This document shows positions 7,067 to 13,993 of a DNA stretch of 20,812 nucleotides, piece by piece. The translations under genes and the position numbers were made by a program. The notes below the pieces were generated by a model that saw nothing but the letters and a program-made list of their open reading frames with translations, ran no database searches and was not told the origin of the DNA. The DNA comes from CAZYWA01 sp964650975 [NCBI: uncultured bacterium] (GTDB taxonomy: Bacteria; JADJOY01): NCBI GenBank assembly GCA_964650975.1, contig CAZYWA010000079.1, positions 1 to 20,812 on the forward strand. The letters are read 5' to 3'. Positions within the stretch are counted from its first letter, which is position 1. Each line of letters starts with the position of its first letter.

Positions 7067-7378
7067 ATGGCTCTGCTCAAAGCGGGAACACGGATGAAGA
7101 GCGCCGTGTGCGCGACCGAGGTCATGGTGATCGCGGCGCCGAAGGAAGAGGTCGCGGTCACCTGCGGCGGCGCGCCGATGCTCGGCATGGCGGAGGCGAA
7201 GCCGGAAGGCGGCGCGGTCGCGGCGGACGCCAACGGCGGCACGCTGCTCGGCAAGCGCTACGTGAACGGTGCCGGCGATCTCGAGCTCCTGTGCACCAAG
7301 GCCGGAGGGGGAGCCCTCGCCGCCAACGGCGCGGCGCTCGGTCTCAAGGAAGCGAAACCGCTTCCCTCGTCGGACTGA
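7067..7378 (+). CDS. Small protein of unknown function, first gene of the catabolic operon
   Basis: The 103-residue product starts at ATG 7067, behind GGGGGA (7054-7059). An in-frame ATG at 7094 is possible. No signal peptide or membrane segment is visible, so it is probably cytoplasmic. The sequence is Ala/Gly-rich with three cysteines (15, 33, 76) in clear blocks: SAVCATEVMVI, VTCGGAPM, LGKRYV and LELLCTKAG, ending LKEAKPLPSSD. The short strands between glycines suggest a compact beta-rich fold, perhaps with a metal or thiol site. I cannot place it in a named family. It lies 19 bp before the acyl-CoA synthetase and directly after the operator, so it is probably made with the pathway enzymes and may assist one of them. 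Confidence 0.75.
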   Translation: MALLKAGTRMKSAVCATEVMVIAAPKEEVAVTCGGAPMLGMAEAKPEGGAVAADANGGTLLGKRYVNGAGDLELLCTKAGGGALAANGAALGLKEAKPLPSSD

Positions 7379-7397
7379 CGACCGGGGTCTCGCGCCC

Positions 7398-8897
7398 ATG
7401 AACCTGATGATGCTGCTCGAGATGGCCGCCTCCGGATTCCCGGAGCGGGTGGCGATCACCAACGGTGCCACCAACCTGACGTACCAGCAGCTCTTCAATG
7501 CCGCGGGAGCCTCCGCGCGCACGCTGCGCGCGAGTGGCTGCCAGCGCGCGGCGGTGCTCGACGTGTCGAGCCTCGCGGTGCCGGTGGGCCTCTTCGCGAG
7601 CGCCTGGGCGGGTGTGCCGTTCGTGCCGCTCAATTACCGGCTCACGGCCGAGGAAGTCGAGCGACTTCTCGAGCGCATCGCGCCCTCGTATCTGGTCACC
7701 GACGCGACGCGCCTTCCCGCGCTGGCGAACGCCGCCGGCGTGAGCCTGGTGGCGCGCGAGACGTTCCTCGACGCGGCGACACGAGGCGAGCCGGGCGACT
7801 CCGACTGGGGCATGGACGCGGAGGACATCGCGATCCTGCTCTTCACCAGCGGCACCACCGGCGCCCCCAAGGCGGCGGTGCTGCGGCACAAGCATCTGGT
7901 GTCCTACATCTTGGGCTCGATCGAGTTCGGCTCGGCCGGCGAGGACGAAGCGACGCTGGTCAGCGTTCCGCCCTACCACGTGGCGGGCATGGCCGCGATC
8001 GCGAGCTCGGTCTACTCGGGCCGGCGCATCGTGCAGCTGCCGAGCTTCAGCGCCGAGAGCTGGCTCGAGACGGCGCGTCGCGAGCGGGTGACGCACGCGT
8101 TCGTGGTGCCCACGATGCTGGCGCGGATCGTCGAGCAGCTGGCGGGCGCCGCGAGTGCCGAGCTTCCCAGCGTGCGCGCGCTCGCGTACGGCGGCGGCAA
8201 GATGCCGCAGTCGGTGATCGAGAAGGCGCTCCGGTTCTTTCCGAACGCCGATTTCACCAACGCCTACGGCCTGACCGAGACCAGCTCCACCATCGCGATC
8301 CTCGGTCCGGAGGACCACCGCGCGGCGATTTCCACGGATGACGCCGCGGTGCGCCGTCGCTTGGTTTCGGTGGGACGCCCGCTGCCGAGCGTCGAGGTGC
8401 AGATCCGCGACGAGAGCGGCCAGGCGCTCGGCCCCAACCAGCGCGGCGAAGTGTACGTGAGCGGCGAGCAGGTCTCGGGCGAGTACCTGGGCCGCGGCAG
8501 CGCCGTCGGCAGCGACGGTTTCTTCCCCACCCGCGACGGCGGCTGGCTCGACGAGGCCGGCTATCTCTTCCTCGAGGGCCGCATCGACGACGTCATCGTG
8601 CGCGGCGGCGAGAACATGTCGCCCGGCGAGATCGAGGACGTGCTGCTCGAGCACGAGTCGGTGGCCGACTGCGCGGTGGTGGGCGTCCCCAGCGAACAGT
8701 GGGGCGAAGCCGTGGCCGCGGTCGTGGTCACCAAGCCCGGGAAGGCCGCGTCCGTGGACGAGCTGCGCGCCTGGGTGAAGCAGTACCTGCGCTCGTCGCG
8801 CACTCCCGAGCGGATCGAGTTCTGGGAATCGCTCCCTTACAACGAGACCGGCAAGCTTCTCAGACGTCAGGTGCGCGCACAGCTCGCGGCGAGCTGA
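7398..8897 (+). CDS. Acyl-CoA synthetase (AMP-forming, FadD-type)
   Basis: This 499-residue enzyme activates a carboxylic acid to its CoA thioester through an acyl-adenylate. It shows the ANL-family order: the phosphate loop LLFTSGTTGAPKAA (residues 147-160), the substrate-pocket region PPYHVAGMAA, the adenine motif AYGLTETSS (289-297), the hinge GRIDDVIVRGGENMSPGEIE (394-413), and the C-terminal catalytic Lys486 in YNETGKLLRR. Length and motifs fit medium- or ring-acid CoA ligases. The substrate cannot be read from sequence. The start ATG 7398 lies 19 bp after the small protein gene, although the frame is open further upstream over that gene. Its place at the head of the operon suits the entry reaction of a CoA-bound degradation route. 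Confidence 0.93.
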   Translation: MNLMMLLEMAASGFPERVAITNGATNLTYQQLFNAAGASARTLRASGCQRAAVLDVSSLAVPVGLFASAWAGVPFVPLNYRLTAEEVERLLERIAPSYLVTDATRLPALANAAGVSLVARETFLDAATRGEPGDSDWGMDAEDIAILLFTSGTTGAPKAAVLRHKHLVSYILGSIEFGSAGEDEATLVSVPPYHVAGMAAIASSVYSGRRIVQLPSFSAESWLETARRERVTHAFVVPTMLARIVEQLAGAASAELPSVRALAYGGGKMPQSVIEKALRFFPNADFTNAYGLTETSSTIAILGPEDHRAAISTDDAAVRRRLVSVGRPLPSVEVQIRDESGQALGPNQRGEVYVSGEQVSGEYLGRGSAVGSDGFFPTRDGGWLDEAGYLFLEGRIDDVIVRGGENMSPGEIEDVLLEHESVADCAVVGVPSEQWGEAVAAVVVTKPGKAASVDELRAWVKQYLRSSRTPERIEFWESLPYNETGKLLRRQVRAQLAAS

Positions 8898-8933
8898 ACG
8901 CCGCGCGGCGCACACGAGCCCACGAGTCGAGCG

Positions 8934-10013
8934 GTGGCGCCCAACAGCACGAGCTCCGTCTCGCCCGGATCCGCACCGCTCGTGCTCCGGGTCCGCAGCG
9001 CCGTCGAGTGGCTGGGTGTCCCGATCGCGGCTGACGATCTGTCGCCGCTCTCGGAGCAGCCGTACTTCATCGTCGATCTCAGGGGCGACTCGGGTGTCGT
9101 CGACGAGGCGCTGGTCGCGGGCGCTCGCGCGGCCCTGGTGCAGCTGCCGTGCGTGACCATCGGTCTGGGGCCGGTGGCGGCCACTCGCGCGGCGGCCGAG
9201 CTCGCGAGCGCCCTCGACGTGGTGCTCGACGAGCGCGCCGACCTCGATCGGGTGATCGAGCGCGTCACCACCTGGCCGCACGCGGCGAGCATGCTCGCCC
9301 AGACGTTGCGGCTCGGCTCGCACCTGCCGATCTCCCACGGGCTGTTCGCCGAGTCGCTCGCCTACGGCACGCTGCTCGACGGCGCGGAGCATCGCGCGTG
9401 GCTCGGCGCGCGCCCGCCGCGACGCCACCAGCCGCCGCATCGCGAGCCGGCCGTGCTCGCCTCGCGTACCGGCGATCGGCTCGATCTCACGCTCAATCGC
9501 GCCGCGAAGCGCAACGCGTATTCGGCCGAGATGCGCGACGCCTTGCTCGCGGGCCTCGACATCGCGCTCGGTGACGACTCGCTCCGCCTCGTGGTGATTT
9601 CGGGTGCGGGCCCGAGCTTTTGCGCCGGCGGAGACCTGGACGAGTTCGGCACCCATCCCGACCTCGCGACCTCGCACGCGATTCGCACCGCGCGCGCCGC
9701 GGGGCGCTCGATCGCCGCGTGCGCCGAGCGGGTGCGGTTCGAGGTCCATGGCGCTTGCATCGGGGCGGGTGTCGAGCTCGCGGCGTTCGCGAGCCGGGTG
9801 GTGGCGAAGCCCGACTCCCTCTTCGAGCTCCCCGAGCTCTCGATGGGACTCATTCCCGGAGCGGGCGGCACCGTGAGCCTGCCGCGCCGGATCGGAAGAC
9901 AACGCACCGCGTTTCTCGCCCTGAGTGGCGCGCGCATCGACGCGGCGACCGCGCTGGCCTGGGGCCTGGTCGACGAAATCGCCGAAAACGAAGGAGAAGG
10001 AACCGATGGCTGA
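8934..10013 (+). CDS. Enoyl-CoA hydratase/isomerase (crotonase) with degenerate N-terminal half
   Basis: GTG 8934 is the first start after an in-frame stop shared with the synthetase gene. The 359-residue product has two parts. Residues 172-350 form a catalytic crotonase core: LNRAAKRNAYS, the oxyanion-hole strand GPSFCAGGDLDEF (226-238), GACIGAGVELA with Glu281, and PELSMGLIPGAGGT with Glu301. Both Glu residues used by true hydratases are present. The core stops without the usual C-terminal helices. Residues 20-162 resemble a decayed crotonase, and the stretch GLFAESLAYGTLLDGAEHRAWLGARPP reads like a crotonase C-terminal tail. The enzyme probably adds water to an enoyl-CoA made by an acyl-CoA dehydrogenase. 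It overlaps the next gene by 8 bp. Confidence 0.85.
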   Translation: MAPNSTSSVSPGSAPLVLRVRSAVEWLGVPIAADDLSPLSEQPYFIVDLRGDSGVVDEALVAGARAALVQLPCVTIGLGPVAATRAAAELASALDVVLDERADLDRVIERVTTWPHAASMLAQTLRLGSHLPISHGLFAESLAYGTLLDGAEHRAWLGARPPRRHQPPHREPAVLASRTGDRLDLTLNRAAKRNAYSAEMRDALLAGLDIALGDDSLRLVVISGAGPSFCAGGDLDEFGTHPDLATSHAIRTARAAGRSIAACAERVRFEVHGACIGAGVELAAFASRVVAKPDSLFELPELSMGLIPGAGGTVSLPRRIGRQRTAFLALSGARIDAATALAWGLVDEIAENEGEGTDG

Positions 10014-11715
10014 GACGGAGAGCTGGGACGACACGGTCGACGTGCTGGTGGTGGGCTCGGGCGCGGGCGCCATGTGCGCGGCGGTCACCGCGCACGATCA
10101 GGGCGCCAAGGTGCTGGTGATCGAGAAGAGCGACCGCTACGGCGGATCCTCAGCGATGTCGGGCGGCAGTCTGTGGATTCCCAACAATCACCTCATGAAG
10201 GGTGTGGGCGTCGACGACAGCGTCGACGACGCGCTCACCTACCTGCGCGGTGCCACCAAGGGCACGACCCCCGACGATCGCCTCACCATGTTCGTCGAGT
10301 GGGGCCCCAAGATGCTCAAGTGGGTGTGCGACAACACCCGCCTCAAGGTCGACGCCATCGCGGGCTACGCCGATTACTACCCCCGAGTCGCCGGTAGCAA
10401 GCCGGGAGCGCGCACCGTGGAAGCGCGCACCTTCGACGGCAAGCTGCTCGGCGACGAGCTGCTCAAGATGCGCGACTCGGGCCTGCAGACGCTGATGCTC
10501 GGGCGCGTGTGCTTCACCGCCGCCGAAGCGCGCGTCTTGCTGTGCCGCAATCCCGGCTGGATCAAGCTCACCATGAAGCTGATGATGCGTTACTGGTTCG
10601 ATTTGCCGTGGCGCTTCAAGTCGAAGCGTGACCGCAGCCTGGCGATGGGGAACGGCCTCGTCGGTCCGCTCAGGCTCTCGCTGATGGACCGCAAGATTCC
10701 GCTGCAACTCAACACGCCGTGCAAGGACGTGGTGGTTGAGAACGACCGCGTCGTGGGCGTGATCGCCGAGAAGAACGGCAAGACGATCCGCATCCGCGCC
10801 ACCAAGGGCGTGGTGTTCGGCGCGGGTGGGTTCGAAGGCAGCCAGGCGATGCGCGACAAGTACCTGCCGGCGCCAGCGAAAGAAGAGTGGAGCTGCGCCA
10901 ATCCGGCCAATACCGGCGACATCCACGCGATCGGGCTCAAGCTCGGCGTGCCGCTCGATCGCATGGACGACGGCTGGTGGGGCCCCGTGACCGTGGTGCC
11001 CGGAGAAGCGCGGGCGCGGATGCTGGTAATCGAGAAGTCGTTGCCGGGCGGGATCCTGGTCAACAAGAAGGGTCAGCGCTTCGTGAACGAGGCGGCGCCT
11101 TACGTGGACGTGGTGAACGCGATGTACGCGAACAACAGCCCCGAGAATCCCAGCATCCCGGCCTATCTGGTGTTCGATGCGCGCTACCGCAAGACCTATC
11201 CCGTGGGGCCGTTCCTGCCCGGCGCGCAGCAGCCCGACAGCATGATCCCCAAGAACCTGAAGGCGGTGAACTACCTCAAGAAGGCCGACACCATCGACGC
11301 GCTCGCGGCACAGATCGGCGTCGATACGGCGGGCCTCAAGGCGACGATCGCGCGCTTCAACGACAACGCGAAGCAGGGCAAGGACCCGGATTTCTTCCGC
11401 GGCGAGACCGTGTTCGACAAGTACTACGGCGACCAGGCGTGGAAGCCCAACGAGAGCCTGGGGCCGATCGTCGACGCGCCGTTCTACGCGATGGAGGCCT
11501 GGCCCGGAGAGCTGGGCACCAAGGGTGGCCTGCGCGCGGATCGCTTCGCGCGGGTGCAGAAGGAAAACGGCGAAGTGATCGAAGGCCTCTACGCGATCGG
11601 CAACTGCTCGGCGCCGCTCGCGGGTTGCACGTATCCCGGCGCCGGCGGCACCATCGGCCCGGCCATGACGTTCGGCCACATCGCGGCGCTGCACGCGCTC
11701 GGCAAGCTCGCGTGA
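10006..11715 (+). CDS. FAD-dependent 3-ketosteroid delta-1-dehydrogenase-like protein
   Basis: This 569-residue flavoprotein starts at ATG 10006, behind AGGAG (9992-9996), and overlaps the crotonase stop. The N-terminal Rossmann motif VLVVGSGAGAM (13-23) with EKSDRYGGSSAMSGG (40-54) binds FAD. Residues 120-130, GYADYYPRVAG, and the C-terminal PFYAMEAWPGELGTKGG (492-508; Tyr494) plus TYPGAGGTIGPAMTFG match the Tyr- and Gly-bearing active-site segments of KstD enzymes, which introduce the C1-C2 double bond into 3-oxosteroid ring A. The fumarate reductase/KstD superfamily is broad, so a different cyclic ketone substrate is possible. As last gene of the operon it fits ring processing after or beside side-chain removal. 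A nested hairpin follows 43 bp after the stop. Confidence 0.88.
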   Translation: MAETESWDDTVDVLVVGSGAGAMCAAVTAHDQGAKVLVIEKSDRYGGSSAMSGGSLWIPNNHLMKGVGVDDSVDDALTYLRGATKGTTPDDRLTMFVEWGPKMLKWVCDNTRLKVDAIAGYADYYPRVAGSKPGARTVEARTFDGKLLGDELLKMRDSGLQTLMLGRVCFTAAEARVLLCRNPGWIKLTMKLMMRYWFDLPWRFKSKRDRSLAMGNGLVGPLRLSLMDRKIPLQLNTPCKDVVVENDRVVGVIAEKNGKTIRIRATKGVVFGAGGFEGSQAMRDKYLPAPAKEEWSCANPANTGDIHAIGLKLGVPLDRMDDGWWGPVTVVPGEARARMLVIEKSLPGGILVNKKGQRFVNEAAPYVDVVNAMYANNSPENPSIPAYLVFDARYRKTYPVGPFLPGAQQPDSMIPKNLKAVNYLKKADTIDALAAQIGVDTAGLKATIARFNDNAKQGKDPDFFRGETVFDKYYGDQAWKPNESLGPIVDAPFYAMEAWPGELGTKGGLRADRFARVQKENGEVIEGLYAIGNCSAPLAGCTYPGAGGTIGPAMTFGHIAALHALGKLA

Positions 11716-11758
11716 CGGCTGAGCGGGAGGCGACGGATCGCGGGTGAGCGCTCGCGTG

Positions 11759-11807
11759 CGAGGGACCGCGCGCGCTCCAACCGGGTTGGAGGGCCACCGG
11801 TCCCTCG
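11759..11807. repeat. Nested hairpin element, copy 2, after the KstD-like gene
   Basis: A perfect 10-bp outer stem, CGAGGGACCG (11759-11768) with CGGTCCCTCG (11798-11807), encloses a 7-bp triloop hairpin, CTCCAAC (11775-11781) with GTTGGAG (11785-11791). The position after the operon suggests a terminator or 3' stabiliser, although no T-run follows. It shares words and order with the element at 16643-16700. Confidence 0.6.
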
Positions 11808-11818
11808 GAGGCCAGCGT

Positions 11819-11824
11819 TACGAT
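11819..11824 (+). promoter_or_regulatory. Possible -10 box for the first F420 oxidoreductase
   Basis: TACGAT lies 16 bp before ATG 11841. No Shine-Dalgarno sequence is visible between them, so a very short-leader or leaderless mRNA is possible. No convincing -35 box was found. Confidence 0.25.
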
Positions 11825-11840
11825 CGCGCCAGCTTCAGCC

Positions 11841-12884
11841 ATGCCCCTCCGCGTCGAGACGGTGATCCATCCGCAGGCGGCGCCCGACCTCGCCTCGTTC
11901 GCCGCGGCCGCGCGGCGCGTGGAGGCGCTGGGCTTCGACGGTCTCACCGTGCCCGAAGGCGGCCACGATCCGTTCCTGCCGCTGGTGCTCGCGGCCGAGC
12001 ACACCAGCCGGATCCGCCTCGGCACCAACGTGGCGATCGCGTTTCCGCGCAGCCCGATGGTGACCGCCCAGCTCGCCTGGGACCTCCAGCGGCTCTCGCG
12101 CGGAAGGTTCGTGCTCGGCCTCGGTACCCAAGGGCGCGCGCACATCGAGCGGCGTTTCGCAGCGGAATGGCGCGATCCGCCTGGACCGCGGCTTCGCGAC
12201 TACGTGCTGTGCCTGCGAGCGATGTGGGAGAGCTTCCAGGCCGGCGGTAAGCCCCGGCGCTTCGAGAGCGAGCACTACCGATTCGATCTGTTGCCGAGCT
12301 TTTCCAACCCGGGCCCGATCGAGCATCCCCACGTGCCGGTCTACCTCGGGGCCGTGAATCCGTTCGCAGTGCGCCTCGCCGGGGAGCTGGGCGAGGGCGT
12401 GCGTCTTCACCCGATCGCGACGTTTCGCTACGCACGCGAGGTGATCGTCCCGGCGATCGAGGAAGGCGCGGGGCGTGCGGGACGCTCTCGCGCGGCCGTC
12501 GACCTCGTTGCGGAGCCGTTCCTCGCGGTTGCACCCGACGCCGCGTCGCTGGAGGCCGCGAAGCGCGCCACCAAGCGCCAGATCGCCTTCTACGCCGCGG
12601 TTCCCGAGTACCGCCGCGTGCTGGCGCACCACGGCTGGGAATCGCTCGGCGAGGATCTCGCGCGGCTCGCGGCCGAGCGCCGCGCGTCCGAGATGGAGCG
12701 TGCGATCTCGGACGAGATGCTGGACGAGTGGGCGATCGTTGCCACCTGGGACGAGCTGGCCACGCGCATCGCCGAGCGCTGTGCGGGAACCTTCGACAGC
12801 GTGCTACTCGACCTGCCGCCCGACCTGGGATCGAACCACGCCCAGGTCGAGGCGCTGGTGACGGAACTCTCCGCCGGCCGCTGA
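11841..12884 (+). CDS. LLM class F420-dependent oxidoreductase (MSMEG_2256/TIGR03617-like)
   Basis: The 347-residue protein has the luciferase-like TIM barrel throughout: AARRVEALGFDGLTVPEGGHDPFLPLVLAA (23-52), the strand RIRLGTNVAIAFPRSP, then LSRGRFVLGLGTQGRAHIERRF and the late VPVYLGAVNPFAVRLAGELGEG. The PEGGHDPFLPL and AFPRSP blocks are typical of the TIGR03617 group, predicted to use the deazaflavin F420 for hydride transfer. The substrate is unknown. It lies 125 bp after the KstD-like gene on the same strand, with its own possible -10 box, so it may or may not belong to that operon. It is a close paralogue of the gene at 15567-16619. ATG 11841 lacks a ribosome binding site. Confidence 0.88.
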   Translation: MPLRVETVIHPQAAPDLASFAAAARRVEALGFDGLTVPEGGHDPFLPLVLAAEHTSRIRLGTNVAIAFPRSPMVTAQLAWDLQRLSRGRFVLGLGTQGRAHIERRFAAEWRDPPGPRLRDYVLCLRAMWESFQAGGKPRRFESEHYRFDLLPSFSNPGPIEHPHVPVYLGAVNPFAVRLAGELGEGVRLHPIATFRYAREVIVPAIEEGAGRAGRSRAAVDLVAEPFLAVAPDAASLEAAKRATKRQIAFYAAVPEYRRVLAHHGWESLGEDLARLAAERRASEMERAISDEMLDEWAIVATWDELATRIAERCAGTFDSVLLDLPPDLGSNHAQVEALVTELSAGR

Positions 12885-13104
12885 TCGCCCGCGTTCGGCC
12901 GGGAGCTCAGAAAGTGTGGACAAAATCGGATCATTGCCCGGAGCGCTTCCTCCGAAGCGATCTCCTGCCGTTTGGCAGGACCGCAGCCCATAGGCGACCA
13001 GGCGCAGACGCTCGAGCAATCTCCCGCCACGCATGCCGCTGATCCAGGCGGCTGAATTTCTTTCGTCTACACCCTCTCAGAGCGTGTGGGGAGCTTCCTT
13101 GTCC

Positions 13105-13147
13105 GTCGGTTCGGGGGCGCTCCACTCGCCGTCACCCCCGAACCGAC
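13105..13147. repeat. Perfect 13-bp inverted repeat
   Basis: GTCGGTTCGGGGG (13105-13117) pairs without mismatch with CCCCCGAACCGAC (13135-13147) around a 17-nt loop. It is the strongest stem in the intergenic stretch and could form on either strand. Confidence 0.7.
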
Positions 13148-13240
13148 TGCTCGCGTGGATCTCTTGTGGGCGCCGAGAGGCGCCCGGCAAACGCAGTGAG
13201 CCGCCTTGGGACTTGGACCCCGCGAAGATCGCCTTCGTAG

Positions 13241-13261
13241 GGGGGGCTCGAACAGCCCCCC
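13241..13261 (-). terminator. Probable terminator hairpin of the DUF1579 gene
   Basis: GGGGGGCT and AGCCCCCC form an 8-bp stem with a 5-nt loop, 5 bp beyond the stop codon of the leftward DUF1579 gene. There is no clear U-tract, as is common in very GC-rich genomes, so termination is inferred from position and stability. Confidence 0.5.
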
Positions 13262-13266
13262 GAGAC

Positions 13267-13881
13267 TCAATGCGCCCGGACGCAGTCTTCCGCGATCACG
13301 TCGGTCCACTTGCCGTCGGTTTGCATCGAGCCGACGTGCTGGAGCTCGTTCTTGCCCTTCTTCGTGAACGTGTCGCGGGTCGGCGTCGGCGCCGGACCCA
13401 TCCCGTGCGCCTCACCCGTCATCTCGAGCGAGTCGCCGTTCCAGCCGGTGGAGCTCTGCTGCGACCAGCCGCCGAAGCTATCCACCCATAGCTCCGTGAA
13501 CTGCTTGGCGGAGGAGTCGTACGTCCAGTGGAAGACGCCGTGGATCGGCATCGAGTTTTCCTTGGTCTTGGCTTCGTCGACGTGCCCCGACATCCAGAAG
13601 CCGTCCAGGTCCGACGCGACCTTGACGTTCGCCTTGGTGGAGTGAGCCGGCCCCCACGGGGTTTCGGGCGACATGCCGCTGCAGGTCCACTGCCCGAGGA
13701 AGAAATCGAGCTGCTTCATCTCCGGTGCCGGCTTGGGTGGCCCGGGCGGCATGGAGGGCGCGGCACCGGCTGCCGGGGCCGCCGCGGGCTTCGCGTCGTC
13801 GGCCGCCCGGGCGGTGCGCGCGGGCAGTGCCAGCGCCAGGCTCGAGCACAGTGCGATCCCTGCGATGGTGCGCGTTTTCAT
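13267..13881 (-). CDS. Exported DUF1579 family protein
   Basis: This 204-residue protein starts at ATG 13881 with GGAGG 7-8 nt upstream. A Sec signal peptide (MKTRTIAGIALCSSLALALP, likely cut after ARA at residue 26) is followed by a flexible Ala/Pro linker (to about residue 54). The DUF1579 domain follows: LDFFLGQWTCSGMSPETPWGPAHSTKANVKVASDLDGFWMSGHVDE, IHGVFHWTYDSSAKQFTELWVDSFGGWSQQSSTGWNGDSLEMTGE, then DTFTKKGKNELQHVGSMQTDGKW. The fold is a lipocalin-like beta barrel of unknown ligand, seen in periplasmic proteins. Its length is normal for the family. It is preceded on the same strand, with a 112-bp gap, by the acyl-CoA ligase. A weak TTGCGG-16 bp-GATAAG promoter (13960-13933) may serve it alone. 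Confidence 0.85.
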   Translation of the reverse strand: MKTRTIAGIALCSSLALALPARTARAADDAKPAAAPAAGAAPSMPPGPPKPAPEMKQLDFFLGQWTCSGMSPETPWGPAHSTKANVKVASDLDGFWMSGHVDEAKTKENSMPIHGVFHWTYDSSAKQFTELWVDSFGGWSQQSSTGWNGDSLEMTGEAHGMGPAPTPTRDTFTKKGKNELQHVGSMQTDGKWTDVIAEDCVRAH

Positions 13882-13993
13882 GGTCGGGCCTCCGGAGCCG
13901 CCGTGCGGCGCTCGATGGGGTTCGGATGCCCTCTTATCGCCGAGCTGAGCCGCTCCGCAAGATGGTTCCTCGGCTGGTCGGGCGGGCGGCTCG

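Larger units (their letters stand above)
12885..13266. other. Hairpin-rich non-coding region between convergent genes
   Basis: No reading frame here looks like a gene. The stretch holds a series of inverted repeats: 12944-12959 (6 bp), 12963-12980 (TCCTGCC/GGCAGGA), 13105-13147 (13 bp perfect), 13168-13185 (GGGCGCC/GGCGCCC, GAGA loop), 13223-13237 (5 bp) and 13241-13261 (8 bp). Such density exceeds what two convergent terminators need and suggests a structured RNA or the remnant of a mobile element. No known RNA family was recognised. Confidence 0.5.

Noticed and set aside
7344-10088. A 914-codon minus-strand open frame opposite the ligase and crotonase genes
   Set aside because: Its translation is Arg/His/Ala-rich without domains, while the plus strand has convincing enzyme motifs throughout.
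10150-11694. A 514-codon minus-strand open frame opposite the KstD-like gene
   Set aside because: No motifs, low-complexity composition; the plus-strand frame is a full flavoprotein.
11775-11791. CTCCAACCGGGTTGGAG read as a second KstR-like operator (AAC...GTT)
   Set aside because: The spacer between AAC and GTT is 3 bp rather than 2, and the sequence is the inner stem of a larger nested hairpin, so RNA structure explains it better.
12910-12930. AAGTGTGGACAAAATCGG as a possible insertion-sequence end
   Set aside because: No matching inverted end, transposase remnant or target duplication was found nearby.
13241-13261. Minus-strand GCTGTTCGAGC resembling a tRNA T-arm
   Set aside because: The stem closes as 8 bp with a 5-nt loop rather than 5 bp with a 7-nt loop, and no acceptor, D or anticodon arms can be placed around it.
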